Shown here: positions 35,831 through 44,287 of the stretch, one piece after another
Layout of the letters: every line of letters begins with the position of its first letter
How positions within the stretch are numbered: the stretch's first letter is position 1
Assembly (NCBI GenBank): GCA_963836265.1
Contig: CAWIIO010000004.1
Location: forward strand, 124,001 to 188,000
Direction of reading: 5' to 3'
Length of the DNA stretch: 64,000 nucleotides
Source: CAIWHR01 sp963836265
Lineage (GTDB): Bacteria; Pseudomonadota; Gammaproteobacteria; Burkholderiales; Casimicrobiaceae
Position numbers and translations under genes: made by a program
The notes under the pieces: generated by a model
What the model saw: only the letters and a program-made list of their open reading frames with translations
The model's database searches: none
Told to the model about the DNA's origin: nothing

Positions 35831-37351
35831 TCAAGGCGCGCTTGCGCGCCGCGCGTTGCCTCGGCGGGCTGCGAGCCGGCTCCCGCTCCGCCGTTTGCTG
35901 CTCGGTTGCGGGAGGACCCTTCGCTTGGTCTTCGTCTTCGCCGTGCCGCGCCTGCGACCGGTCGTCGGCGCGGCCAGCGTTGCCGCGGCCGCTTTGAGCT
36001 CCGCGAAAGCCTTGGCCGTGTCGCGCGCGAGGTCCGGCAGATCCGGCAGCGAGAGTCCATTGGCGACGAACCCGAAATCCATCGAATCCGCATAGGAGAC
36101 GAGCGTCACGTTGACGCCGACGCCGGCGCCCAGCGCGGAGATCGGGTACATCCCCGTGAGCCGCGCGCCATTGAGATGGAGCGGCACCTCCACGCCGGGA
36201 ACGTTGGACAGCACGAAGTTTGCCATGGGCTTCGTCACGGCGGCGAGGCGCGTCGATTCCGCGGCCTCGGCCAGGCCGAATGCGGAAATCCCGTACAGCA
36301 TTGCGCTGTCGGTCGACATCGCGCGCACTTCTTCCTTCGCCGAGCGAATGGCGCCGATCACCTGCTCGATTCTTTCGCGCGGCGATGCCGACGGCGCGCC
36401 CAGCGGCACGAACATCGCGGTTGCCTTGGTCGTCGCTTCGGTGTCACCCGGATCGCGCAGCGACACCGGGCACATCGCGACGAGCGGCCGCGCCGGGCGC
36501 TGGTCCCGCCGCGCGAGGTAGCGGTGGAATCCGTCGTCGACGACGGCCGCGGCGACGTCGTTCAGCGTGCCGCCGAACGCTTTGCCGACGGCGCGCATTT
36601 CGCGGAGCGACAGCGACAGCATCGCGAACGACCGCGGGGTGCGGATCGGCTCGTTCATCGGCGTGCGCGGCGCGGTGAAGGGCGCGCTGCCGGAATCGCC
36701 CGCCGAAAACAGCGCGCCCAGTCCTTTCTTGATCACGCCGACGGACAGATCCTTCAATGCCGCCGTCTGTCGCTGCGCCTGCCGCTGGAGCGCCGCGATC
36801 GTGTGCAGAAGACCCTTGGGCGGCCTGTACCTGGGCGACGCGAGGTCGACCGCATAGAACGGCACGATGCGCGCCGCGGCGGACGTTTCGCTCATGCTCG
36901 CGACGATGCGCATCATCGCCGACTTGCCGTCGATGATCGCATGGTGGATCTTGAGATAGATCGCGAAGGCGTTTTCGGGCAGGCCCTCGATAATGTGGAC
37001 CCGGAAACCGGGGCGGTTGCGATCAAGGACGGTCTCGTGCAGGTCGCAGATCAGCTCCAGGAACCGCCCTTCGCCGCTGCCCGCGGGCAGCGCGACGTGC
37101 GAGACGTGATAGGCCATGTCGATTGCGGGCGCGGCCTTCCAGCGCGGGATTCCGCGCATCGACAGCTGCGGCACATAGGTGAACGGCGGCAGCGGAACGG
37201 CGCGGCGATAGGCGTCTGCGATTTCTCGCACGACGCGCGTGCCCTCCTTGGCCGGCAGCTTGAACGTCATCACCGCGCCCACGTGCTTCGGGCTGTTCGG
37301 CGACTCGGTCAGCAGGAACATCAGGTCGAGAGGCGGGATCGTCTTGCTCAT
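35831..37351 (-). CDS. Wax ester synthase/diacylglycerol acyltransferase (WS/DGAT) 4
   Basis: 506 residues, a more distant paralogue on the opposite strand. The active site KIHHAIIDGKSAMM (HHxxxDG) and LNDVAAAVVDDGFHRYL are intact. The PLW motif is PGF (NRPGFRVHIIEGL) and the terminal block is NVPGVEVPLHLNGARL. These differences suggest another acceptor or a separate subfamily. The C-terminus is Arg/Lys-rich. The ATG ending at 37351 (MSKTIPPLD) is the family start; an upstream in-frame extension to 37519 runs into site C and is unlikely. Confidence 0.88.
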   Translation of the reverse strand: MSKTIPPLDLMFLLTESPNSPKHVGAVMTFKLPAKEGTRVVREIADAYRRAVPLPPFTYVPQLSMRGIPRWKAAPAIDMAYHVSHVALPAGSGEGRFLELICDLHETVLDRNRPGFRVHIIEGLPENAFAIYLKIHHAIIDGKSAMMRIVASMSETSAAARIVPFYAVDLASPRYRPPKGLLHTIAALQRQAQRQTAALKDLSVGVIKKGLGALFSAGDSGSAPFTAPRTPMNEPIRTPRSFAMLSLSLREMRAVGKAFGGTLNDVAAAVVDDGFHRYLARRDQRPARPLVAMCPVSLRDPGDTEATTKATAMFVPLGAPSASPRERIEQVIGAIRSAKEEVRAMSTDSAMLYGISAFGLAEAAESTRLAAVTKPMANFVLSNVPGVEVPLHLNGARLTGMYPISALGAGVGVNVTLVSYADSMDFGFVANGLSLPDLPDLARDTAKAFAELKAAAATLAAPTTGRRRGTAKTKTKRRVLPQPSSKRRSGSRLAARRGNARRASAP

Positions 37352-37509
37352 GGGCAGCTTTCTGGCGAGGGCTTGGGCGGCTCGTGCCGGCACCCGGCGG
37401 ACGGCGAGCTCGCCGATTGCCGGACTGTAGCGCGCCACAAGCGCGCTCAGGCCCCTCGTCTCGGGTGGGTTTGGTCCTGGTCGTGGCAGGGTCCGCGGAG
37501 CGCCGTCGG

Positions 37510-37556
37510 CGCCCCCCAACGAGGGTGGGGCGCGGGTCGCGGGTCGAGCCTAAGCT
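37510..37556 (+). promoter_or_regulatory. Regulon promoter, site C
   Basis: Inverted repeat with arms CGCCCC and GGGGCG (37510-37532, centre 37521) and TAAGCT at 37551-37556, 30 nt from the centre. It points to the 69-residue secreted/membrane protein at 37647; no -10 at the matching distance is visible toward WS/DGAT 4. Confidence 0.6.
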
Positions 37557-37646
37557 TTGGACCGTCGGGGATCATTAACGGGGCAGCGAGGAATCCGGGA
37601 AATTTCGCTTCGCCGAGTAGCGCGATCGCAGACCAGGAGAAACGAC

Positions 37647-37856
37647 ATGAGCCAACCACGCTTCGCTTCGAGCCGCCACTTCCGACGCGCCGCCGTCGCC
37701 CTCTTGCTCGCCGCCGTCGCCACCTGGGCGGGACTGACGTTCGTCGAAGCCCGCGAGCGGGCATGGGCGCAGGAAACCCTGGAGCTGCAGGCTGCGCACC
37801 TGCTCCCCCATCCTGCGGTGCCGACCATTGGCGAGGTTTTCGCCGCCAGGCGTTAG
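37647..37856 (+). CDS. Small exported or single-span protein
   Basis: 69 residues. A basic start (SQPRFASSRHFRR) and one hydrophobic helix (AAVALLLAAVATWAGLTFVE) are followed by a ~35-residue soluble tail (AWAQETLELQAAHLLPHPAV). This could be an uncleaved signal anchor or a signal peptide with a very short mature part. Good ribosome site (AGGAGAAACGAC before ATG). No homologue recognised, but site C upstream places it in the lipid regulon, which argues that it is a real gene. It converges with the acyl-CoA dehydrogenase gene 27 nt away. Confidence 0.65.
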   Translation: MSQPRFASSRHFRRAAVALLLAAVATWAGLTFVEARERAWAQETLELQAAHLLPHPAVPTIGEVFAARR

Positions 37857-37883
37857 CGGCCGGCCGCACCGCGGCGGCGCCGG

Positions 37884-39113
37884 TCAGCCGTTTGCCGGGC
37901 GGTGCGGAGCAAGCTCGAGGCGCGCGATCTGGTTGCGATGGACTTCGTCGGGCCCGTCGGCGAAGCGCAGCGTGCGCGCCTGCGCGTAGAAGAACGCGAG
38001 CTGGAAATCGTCGCAGACGCCCGCGGCGCCATGCGCCTGCATCGCCCAGTCGATGACCTGACAGGCCATCGTCGGCGCCGCGACCTTGATCATCGCGATT
38101 TCCTTCCTGGCCGCCTTGTTGCCGGCGACGTCCATCTTCCACGCCGCGTGGAGCACGAGCAAGCGCGCCTGGTCGATGGCGATCCGCGCGCTCGCGATGC
38201 GCTCCTGCGTCACCGTCCGCTCGGCGAGCGGACGGCCGAACGCGACGCGTGAGGCGGCGCGCCGGCACATCGCCTCGAGGGAGCGCTCCGCCTGGCCGAT
38301 CAACCGCATGCAGTGATGGATCCGTCCGGGCCCGAGGCGCCCCTGTGCGATCTCGAAGCCGCGGCCCTCGCCGAGCAGGATGTTCGAAACGGGAACGCGG
38401 ACGTTGTCGAAATCGAATTCGGCGTGCCCGTGCGGCGCGTCGTCGTAGCCGAACACGCTCAGCACCCGTGTCAGGCGCACGCCTCGCGTGTCCACCGGAA
38501 CGAGAACCATCGACTGCTGCCGGTGCCGGTCCGGATTCGCGCCGTCGGTCTTGCCCATGAAGATGAGGATCCTGCAGCGCGGGTCCGGGCCCCCCGTCGT
38601 CCACCACTTGCGGCCGTTGATCACGTAATCACCGCCGTCGCGGACGATCGAGGCTTCGATGTTGGTCGCGTCCGACGACGCGACGTCGGGCTCGGTCATC
38701 GCGAAGCCCGAGCGGATCTCGCCGCGGAGCAGGGGCTCCAGCCATTGCTTCTTCTGCGCGTCCGTCCCGTAACGGACGAGGACTTCCATGTTGCCGGTGT
38801 CCGGCGCGTTGCAGTTGAACGCTTCGGGCGCGATCCACGAGCGGCCCATGATCTCGCACAACGGCGCGTATTCGAGATTGGTGAGTCCGGCGCCCAGGTC
38901 GGATTCCGGCAGGAACAGGTTCCAGAGGCCTTCGGCGCGCGCCTTCGCCTTGAGCGTCTCCATGATTCTCGTCGGCACCCAGGGGTTGCCGCGGCGGCGA
39001 TTCTCGGCGACCTCGGCGGCGAAGACGGGCTCGGCCGGATAGACGTTCTCGTCCATGAAGCGCGTGAGGCGCGCCGCGAGGTCCTTCACCTTGACCGAAT
39101 GCTCGAAGTCCAT
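37884..39113 (-). CDS. Acyl-CoA dehydrogenase, ACAD10/11-type
   Basis: 409 residues. FAD acyl-CoA dehydrogenase: FAMTEPDVASSDATNI, INGRKWWTTGGPDPRCRILI, LGPGRIHHCMRLIGQAERSL and QAHGAAGVCDDFQLA. The sequence style (..GYDDAPHGHAEFDFDNVRVP..) is that of the C-terminal half of ACAD10/ACAD11. It directly follows the aminoglycoside-phosphotransferase-like gene (stop and start separated by 1 nt, TGACATG), so the two proteins equal the two halves of the human fusion. Start chosen at MDFEH (GGGGGAC upstream); MGDDDMDF at 39128 is possible. Confidence 0.88.
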   Translation of the reverse strand: MDFEHSVKVKDLAARLTRFMDENVYPAEPVFAAEVAENRRRGNPWVPTRIMETLKAKARAEGLWNLFLPESDLGAGLTNLEYAPLCEIMGRSWIAPEAFNCNAPDTGNMEVLVRYGTDAQKKQWLEPLLRGEIRSGFAMTEPDVASSDATNIEASIVRDGGDYVINGRKWWTTGGPDPRCRILIFMGKTDGANPDRHRQQSMVLVPVDTRGVRLTRVLSVFGYDDAPHGHAEFDFDNVRVPVSNILLGEGRGFEIAQGRLGPGRIHHCMRLIGQAERSLEAMCRRAASRVAFGRPLAERTVTQERIASARIAIDQARLLVLHAAWKMDVAGNKAARKEIAMIKVAAPTMACQVIDWAMQAHGAAGVCDDFQLAFFYAQARTLRFADGPDEVHRNQIARLELAPHRPANG

Positions 39114-39114
39114 G

Positions 39115-40182
39115 TCATCGTCCCCCATCGTCTTGTCGTTGCGCCATGTCCCACGCGACGTCCGCGACCGCGCGTGCACGGCTACCCTGTTCGAGTGCAT
39201 TCGCGCTGGCTGCATTGCCTTGCAGTGCGCGCGAATGCACGCCGTGCAGAATCGCGGCGATGCGGAACATGTTGAAGACCAGGTAGAACTCCCAGTTCGC
39301 AATGCGCTCGCGACCCGTGCGCCGGCAATACGCGGCGACGTACGCGGCTTCGGTCGGAATGCCGAGCGCCGCGATGTCGCAGCCGTTGAGCCCGCGGAAC
39401 TGTCCGGGCGCGAGGCGCCACGCCATGACGTGATAGGCGAAATCGGACAACGGGTGCCCCAGCGTCGAGAGCTCCCAGTCGAGCACGGCCACGACATGCG
39501 GCCCGGTCGGATGGAAGATCACGTTGTCGAGGCGGAAGTCGCCGTGGACGATCGAGGTCTCGTCTGCGGGGGGGATGTGGCGCGGGAGCCACTCGATCAG
39601 CCTGTCCATCGCCGGGAGGCGCTCGGCGGCGCCGGCTCCGTACTGCTTCGACCAGCGCGCAATCTGGCGCTCGATGTAATATCCGCTCTTGCCGAAGTCG
39701 GCAAGGCCGACGGCAGCGCAATCAACCTGATGCAGCGTCGCCAGCACCCGGTTGAGCTCGTCGTAATGCGCCGCGCGCAGCGGCGGCGTCATCCCGGGCA
39801 GCGTCGGGTCCCAGAGGATGCGGCCCTCGACGTACTCCATCAGGTAGAACGCGGTGCCGATCACCGCGGGGTCCTCGCACAGCGCATGCATCGTCGCGAC
39901 CGGGACGCCGGTCGAAGCGAGCGCCGCCATCACCCGATACTCGCGCTCGATCGCGTGCGCGGAAGGAAGCAGCCGACCCGGCGGCTTGCGCCGCAGCACG
40001 TAGCGATGCTCGCCCGCGGTGACGCGGTAGGTGGGGTTCGACTGTCCCCCTTGATATTGTTCGACGAGGAGGCGACCCGAGAAATCGGCGACGTTCGCGC
40101 GCAGATACGCGGCGAGCGCGGTCTCGTCGAACGGATGAACCGGCGCGACGAGCTGCGCGCCCGGATTCGCGGCTGCGGGCAC
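39115..40182 (-). CDS. Phosphotransferase family protein (ACAD10/11 kinase-domain type)
   Basis: 355 residues of the aminoglycoside-phosphotransferase/choline-kinase fold. LVEQYQGGQSNPTYRV (nucleotide loop) is followed by YVLRRKPPG (ATP Lys region), IVHGDFRLDNVIFH (catalytic HGDxxxxN) and VLDWELSTLGHPLSDFAYH (metal DxE/D). In mammals and in Pseudomonas levulinate metabolism this kinase phosphorylates 4-hydroxyacyl-CoAs, which an acyl-CoA dehydrogenase partner then converts. Start is a GTG 1 nt after the SDR stop (TGACGTG), implying translational coupling in an SDR-kinase-dehydrogenase operon. Confidence 0.87.
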   Translation of the reverse strand: MPAAANPGAQLVAPVHPFDETALAAYLRANVADFSGRLLVEQYQGGQSNPTYRVTAGEHRYVLRRKPPGRLLPSAHAIEREYRVMAALASTGVPVATMHALCEDPAVIGTAFYLMEYVEGRILWDPTLPGMTPPLRAAHYDELNRVLATLHQVDCAAVGLADFGKSGYYIERQIARWSKQYGAGAAERLPAMDRLIEWLPRHIPPADETSIVHGDFRLDNVIFHPTGPHVVAVLDWELSTLGHPLSDFAYHVMAWRLAPGQFRGLNGCDIAALGIPTEAAYVAAYCRRTGRERIANWEFYLVFNMFRIAAILHGVHSRALQGNAASANALEQGSRARAVADVAWDMAQRQDDGGR

Positions 40183-40183
40183 G

Positions 40184-40963
40184 TCAGATGACCGCAGCGC
40201 CGCCGTCCACCGCGATTACCTGACCCGTCACGTGGCGCGAGGCTTCGGAGGCGAGGAACACGATGCTTCCCTTCAGGTCCTCGCCGCCGCCGAGGCGGCC
40301 GATGGGCGTCAGCTCGAGCACATCGCGCTCGATGCGGTCGAGCGTGGCCCGGGTCATCTTCGACGGAAAGAAGCCCGGGCATACGGCATTGACATTGATG
40401 TTGTAGCGCCCCCATTCGGCGGCGAGCGCGCGCGTCATGTTGACGAGCGCGCCCTTGCTCGTGTTGTAGGCGATGGTCTGCATTCCCCACTTCGGCGGGT
40501 TGCCGAGCAGGCCGGCGATCGACGCGATGTTGATGATCTTGCCGCTGCGCTGCGGAATCATCGCGCGCTTGCCGATCTCGCGGGAAAGGAAGAATTGCGC
40601 ATCGACGTTCAGGCTCATCACCTTGCGCCAGCCGTCGTCGGGGTACTCCTCGGCCGGGGCCGCCCAGTTGCAGCCGGCGTTGTTGACGAGGATGTCGATC
40701 TTCCCCAGGCGCGACAGCACCGCATCGACGATCCGGGGAATCGTGGCCGATTGGGCGAGGTCGCCGGCGACGGTCAAGCATTCGATGTTCATGCGTCCCA
40801 GGTGCGCGCTCGCTTCGTCGAGCTCGTCCTGCCTTCTCGCGGTGACCGCGACGCGCGCGCCCATTTCGCCCAGGCCCTCGGCCATCTGAAGGCCGATGCC
40901 GCGCGAGCCGCCGGTGACGAGCGCCACTTTGCCGCTCAAGTCGAGGAGAGTCCTGATGCCCAT
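40184..40963 (-). CDS. SDR family oxidoreductase
   Basis: 259 residues. TGGSRGIG, NNAG, Ser in NIASIAG and the YNTSK catalytic pair; TARRQDEL after beta-2 suggests NADP(H). Typical of 3-oxoacyl/gluconate-type reductases (C-terminal GQVIAVDGGAAV). First gene of the SDR-kinase-acyl-CoA dehydrogenase operon. Start chosen at MGIRTLLDLSGK (AGGGG upstream); the in-frame ATG ending at 40990 (MTPHLAG) is an alternative. It may interconvert a hydroxy/oxo acyl substrate for the two downstream enzymes. Confidence 0.88.
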   Translation of the reverse strand: MGIRTLLDLSGKVALVTGGSRGIGLQMAEGLGEMGARVAVTARRQDELDEASAHLGRMNIECLTVAGDLAQSATIPRIVDAVLSRLGKIDILVNNAGCNWAAPAEEYPDDGWRKVMSLNVDAQFFLSREIGKRAMIPQRSGKIINIASIAGLLGNPPKWGMQTIAYNTSKGALVNMTRALAAEWGRYNINVNAVCPGFFPSKMTRATLDRIERDVLELTPIGRLGGGEDLKGSIVFLASEASRHVTGQVIAVDGGAAVI

Positions 40964-41082
40964 CGGCGCCCCTGCAAGATGAGGCGTCATGGTAGAGTCC
41001 GTCGCCAGCGCTGTAAACGGCGCCATCGTCCGTGGGGGTACCGCAGCGCGCGGGCGGGCGCGACACGCAAACGCGGCGGGCG

Positions 41083-43197
41083 CTAGGCGGTCCCGGCGTC
41101 CGCGAACTTGCCGTTTGCCGCGGCGAGGCGCACAAGCAGCACCGAAGGTTTCCAGTAGCCGTGCGGGTCGCCGCGGGCCTTGCCATAGGCGAGAAGCCGG
41201 TCGTGAATCCCGGCGAGCCCGACTTCGCCCGCATAGTGCATCGGCCCGCCTTTCAGCGTCGGAAACCCGTAGCCCGCGATCCACACGACGTCGATGTCGC
41301 CCGCGCGATAGGCGATGCCCTCATCGAGGATCTTCGCGCCTTCGTTGACGAGCGGATAAAGGCAGCGCTCGACGATTTCGTCGGCGCCGATGGCGTTGCG
41401 CCGCGCGATGCCGTGCTCGGCGGCAAGGCCCGCGAGAATGGCGTGGACGTCGGGGTCGGGCAGCGGATTGCGATCTTCGTACGCGTAGAATCCGCGCCCG
41501 GTCTTCTGACCGTAGCGGCCGAGGTCGAATAGCCGCGAGCAGACGACCCGATAGTGCGGATCCCGCGGCAGCGTGCCTTCCTTGCCGCGTTCGATCACGA
41601 CCTTCGCGCAGACGTCGACACCCGCCATGTCCATCATCCGACACGGCCCCATCGCCATCCCGAATTGCTCGAGCGCATGATCGATCTGTTGCGCAGACGC
41701 GCCCTCGAGCAGCAGGAACTCGGCTTCGCGCAGATAGGGCTCGAGCATCCGGTTGCCGATGAATCCGTAGCACACGCCCGAAACGACGGCGACCTTGCGG
41801 AGCCTTTTCGCAAGCGTCATCGCCGTGGCCAGCACCTGCGGCGCGGTGGCGGCACCGCGGACGACTTCGACGAGGCGCATCACGTTGGCGGGGCTGAAGA
41901 AATGCATGCCGACGACGTCGGCTGCGCGACCGGTGACCGCGGCCAACGCGTCGACGTCGAGCGTCGAGGTGTTGGTGGCGATGATCGCCCCGGGCTTGCA
42001 GACCGCGCCGAGCTTCGCGCAAACGGCGCGTTTGATCTCCATGCTTTCGAAGACCGCTTCGAGAGCGAGGTCGCAATCCGCGAGATCGGCGTGATCGAGC
42101 GTGCCGGTGAGGAGAGACATCCGCTGCCGGACGTCGGCGTCGGTCATCTTGCCCTTGCCCGCGCTCAGCTCGTAACTGCGCCGGACGGCGTCGATGCCGT
42201 GCGTGAGCGACCCGGCGTTCACCTCGAGCAGCGTCACCGGAATCCCCGCATTGAGGAAGCTCATCGCGATCCCGCCGCCCATCGTGCCCGCGCCGAGGAC
42301 GCCGACCTTGTTGACCGGCCGCAACGCGATGTCCCTCGGCAATCCGGGGATCTTCGCGGCCTCGCGCTCGGCAAAGAACAGATGCAGCAAGGCCGCCGCC
42401 TGCGGCGAGCGCAGGCAGGCGAAGAACTGGCTACGCTCGAATGCAAGTCCGTCCAGAAACGACCGCTGCACCGCCGCTTCGACGCAATCGACGATTCGCG
42501 CGGGGGCGAAGGCGCCGGGCATGCGCCTGGCGAGCGCGGCCCGCGCCTCGGCAAAGAAGCCGGCCGGAATGCCGGCGGGGTCGATGACGCGCTCGCTCGC
42601 CAACCGAAGCGGCGCACGCTCGGCGACGAGCCGCTTCGCGAACGCGACCGCGGCGGTCAGAAGGTCGCCGTCGACGATCGCATCGATCGCGCCCTTGGCG
42701 TGGGCAACCGGTGCCGCCATCGGCGCCCCGGACGCGATTGTCTCGAGCGCGTCGGCGACGCCGATGAGTCGTGGCAGCCGCTGCGTCCCGCCCGCGCCGG
42801 GCAGCACGCCGAGCGTGACTTCCGGGAGACCGACCATCGCGGTGGACAACGCCATCCGGTAGTGGCAACCGAGCGCCAGCTCGAAGCCCCCGCCCAGTGC
42901 CGTGCCGTGAATCGCGGCCACTACGGGCTTGCCGAGCGACTCGATCGCGGCGGTCACGTCGTTCAGGTCAGGATCGGAGATGTTGCCGGAGCGGAACTCG
43001 GTGATGTCGGCGCCCGCCGCGAACGTCCGGCCGGCGCAATGGAGCACGACGGCTTGAACGGCGGCATCCGCCTTTGCGAGAGCGAACGCCTCCTGCAGGC
43101 CGCGCCGCACGCCTCGGGCAAGCGCGTTGACGGGTGGGTTGTCGATGGCAATTACGCCAACGTTGTCCTGCTTCTGTAGCGACACGGCGGCGCTCAT
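41083..43197 (-). CDS. Bifunctional enoyl-CoA hydratase / 3-hydroxyacyl-CoA dehydrogenase (FadB/FadJ-like)
   Basis: 704 residues in the fused order: enoyl-CoA hydratase/isomerase at ~1-190 (HCAGRTFAAGADITEF and ALGGGFELALGCHYRMA for CoA binding and oxyanion hole). The hydroxyacyl-CoA dehydrogenase follows at ~295-480 (VGVLGAGTMGGGIAMSFLNA, then HFFSPANVMRLVEVV), with two C-terminal dimerisation repeats. It performs the middle two steps of beta-oxidation; the thiolase at 34592 could complete the cycle although it is not adjacent. Start MSAAVSLQ with AGGAA upstream. Divergent from the LpxL-like gene. Confidence 0.92.
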   Translation of the reverse strand: MSAAVSLQKQDNVGVIAIDNPPVNALARGVRRGLQEAFALAKADAAVQAVVLHCAGRTFAAGADITEFRSGNISDPDLNDVTAAIESLGKPVVAAIHGTALGGGFELALGCHYRMALSTAMVGLPEVTLGVLPGAGGTQRLPRLIGVADALETIASGAPMAAPVAHAKGAIDAIVDGDLLTAAVAFAKRLVAERAPLRLASERVIDPAGIPAGFFAEARAALARRMPGAFAPARIVDCVEAAVQRSFLDGLAFERSQFFACLRSPQAAALLHLFFAEREAAKIPGLPRDIALRPVNKVGVLGAGTMGGGIAMSFLNAGIPVTLLEVNAGSLTHGIDAVRRSYELSAGKGKMTDADVRQRMSLLTGTLDHADLADCDLALEAVFESMEIKRAVCAKLGAVCKPGAIIATNTSTLDVDALAAVTGRAADVVGMHFFSPANVMRLVEVVRGAATAPQVLATAMTLAKRLRKVAVVSGVCYGFIGNRMLEPYLREAEFLLLEGASAQQIDHALEQFGMAMGPCRMMDMAGVDVCAKVVIERGKEGTLPRDPHYRVVCSRLFDLGRYGQKTGRGFYAYEDRNPLPDPDVHAILAGLAAEHGIARRNAIGADEIVERCLYPLVNEGAKILDEGIAYRAGDIDVVWIAGYGFPTLKGGPMHYAGEVGLAGIHDRLLAYGKARGDPHGYWKPSVLLVRLAAANGKFADAGTA

Positions 43198-43360
43198 CGC
43201 ATTGTTCCTGGTAACGAATTCGTCCGGGCCCGCCGGGAACGGGGGGGCGGCTGCGGGGCACGCGTACGGGTTGCCAGCATCGGGCGTCTCGGCTATGTTC
43301 GCGATCCTCGTCCGTCCCCACGCGGCAGCGTCGAACAGCCGCCAACCGGCCCGCCGCCAG

Positions 43361-44218
43361 ATGCGGATGTTCCTGAAAGCCCTGACCCGCGTACCGCTGC
43401 CGGTGCTCTACGTCGTCGGCTGGCTCGCTTTTGGCATCGCGTTCCACATCGTACGCTGGCGTCGCGGTCAGGTGGAGCGGGACCTGGCCAATTCGTTTCC
43501 CGACCGGACGCAGACGGAGCGCGCCGCGATCCTCGAGCAATCCTACCGCAACAGCGCCGACATGCTGATGGAAACGATCTGGGGCTTCGGCGCCGCACCC
43601 GAAGCGCTTCTGCCTCACGTCGTTTTCGAGAATCCGGAAATCGTCGACCAGTGCGTTGCGGCCGGGCGTTCCGTGATGCTTCTCGCGGGGCATTACTGCA
43701 ACTGGGAATGGGGCGCGCTCGCCGGCGCGGCGCGCTTCGGCCTGCCGATCTCCGCGGTCTATCAGCCGCATCGTCTGGCGAGCGTCGACGCGTTCCTGCG
43801 CGATGCCCGGGCGCGGTTCGGCGTCAAGCTGATTCCGCGGGAGGAATTCGTGTTCGAATTGATGACGCACGGCGCGACTCCGCGCGGCTATGCGCTGGTC
43901 GCCGATCAGACCCCGCGGCGCCAGGACCACGCCTACTGGACCCGCTTCCTGAATCAGGACACCGCGTTCTACGCCGGCGCCGACCGCGTCGCGAAGTTTC
44001 TCGAGGCGTCGGTGCTCTACGGGTCGATGCGGCGCCTGCGGCGCGGCCTCTACTCGGTGCATCTCGAAGTGCTTGCCGAGCCGCCCTACGAAATGGAAAG
44101 GGGCGACGCGATCATGGAGCGATTCGCGCGGCGCCTCGAGAAGAGCATCGCCGAGGCGCCGGCCGACTGGCTGTGGATTCAGAAGCGGTGGAAATACACG
44201 CGACCGCCCGAGGCCTGA
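43361..44218 (+). CDS. LpxL/HtrB-like lysophospholipid (lauroyl) acyltransferase
   Basis: 285 residues from the chosen ATG. A membrane anchor (VPLPVLYVVGWLAFGIAFHI) and the LpxL-family segment YRNSADMLMETIWG precede the catalytic HYCNWE (H-x4-E) in LLAGHYCNWEWG; VADQTPRRQDHAYW lies further on. Members acylate lipid A precursors or ornithine-type lipids in the inner membrane. The start is uncertain: 43361 (MRMFLKAL), 43367, or 43295 (MFAILVRP). It lies next to the PPTase gene (convergent), outside any obvious lipid A cluster. Confidence 0.85.
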   Translation: MRMFLKALTRVPLPVLYVVGWLAFGIAFHIVRWRRGQVERDLANSFPDRTQTERAAILEQSYRNSADMLMETIWGFGAAPEALLPHVVFENPEIVDQCVAAGRSVMLLAGHYCNWEWGALAGAARFGLPISAVYQPHRLASVDAFLRDARARFGVKLIPREEFVFELMTHGATPRGYALVADQTPRRQDHAYWTRFLNQDTAFYAGADRVAKFLEASVLYGSMRRLRRGLYSVHLEVLAEPPYEMERGDAIMERFARRLEKSIAEAPADWLWIQKRWKYTRPPEA

Positions 44219-44287
44219 GATCCCAATCCGCTGCCGCGAAAGGCGGGTGTGCCGTTCGCTGTCTCGTCGCTTGGCAGGCGGGACGGA

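Noticed and set aside
40989..41040. Possible sixth regulon site before the minus-strand SDR gene
   Set aside because: A C-rich half (ACCCCCACGG) and TGG half are present, but the only TAnnnT box (TACCAT) is ~35 nt from the centre and overlaps an ATG, so the spacing does not fit the other five sites.
43230..43270. Possible regulon site between the FadB-like and LpxL-like genes
   Set aside because: The G-run resembles one arm, but the other arm is poor and no -10 lies at 30-31 nt on either strand.
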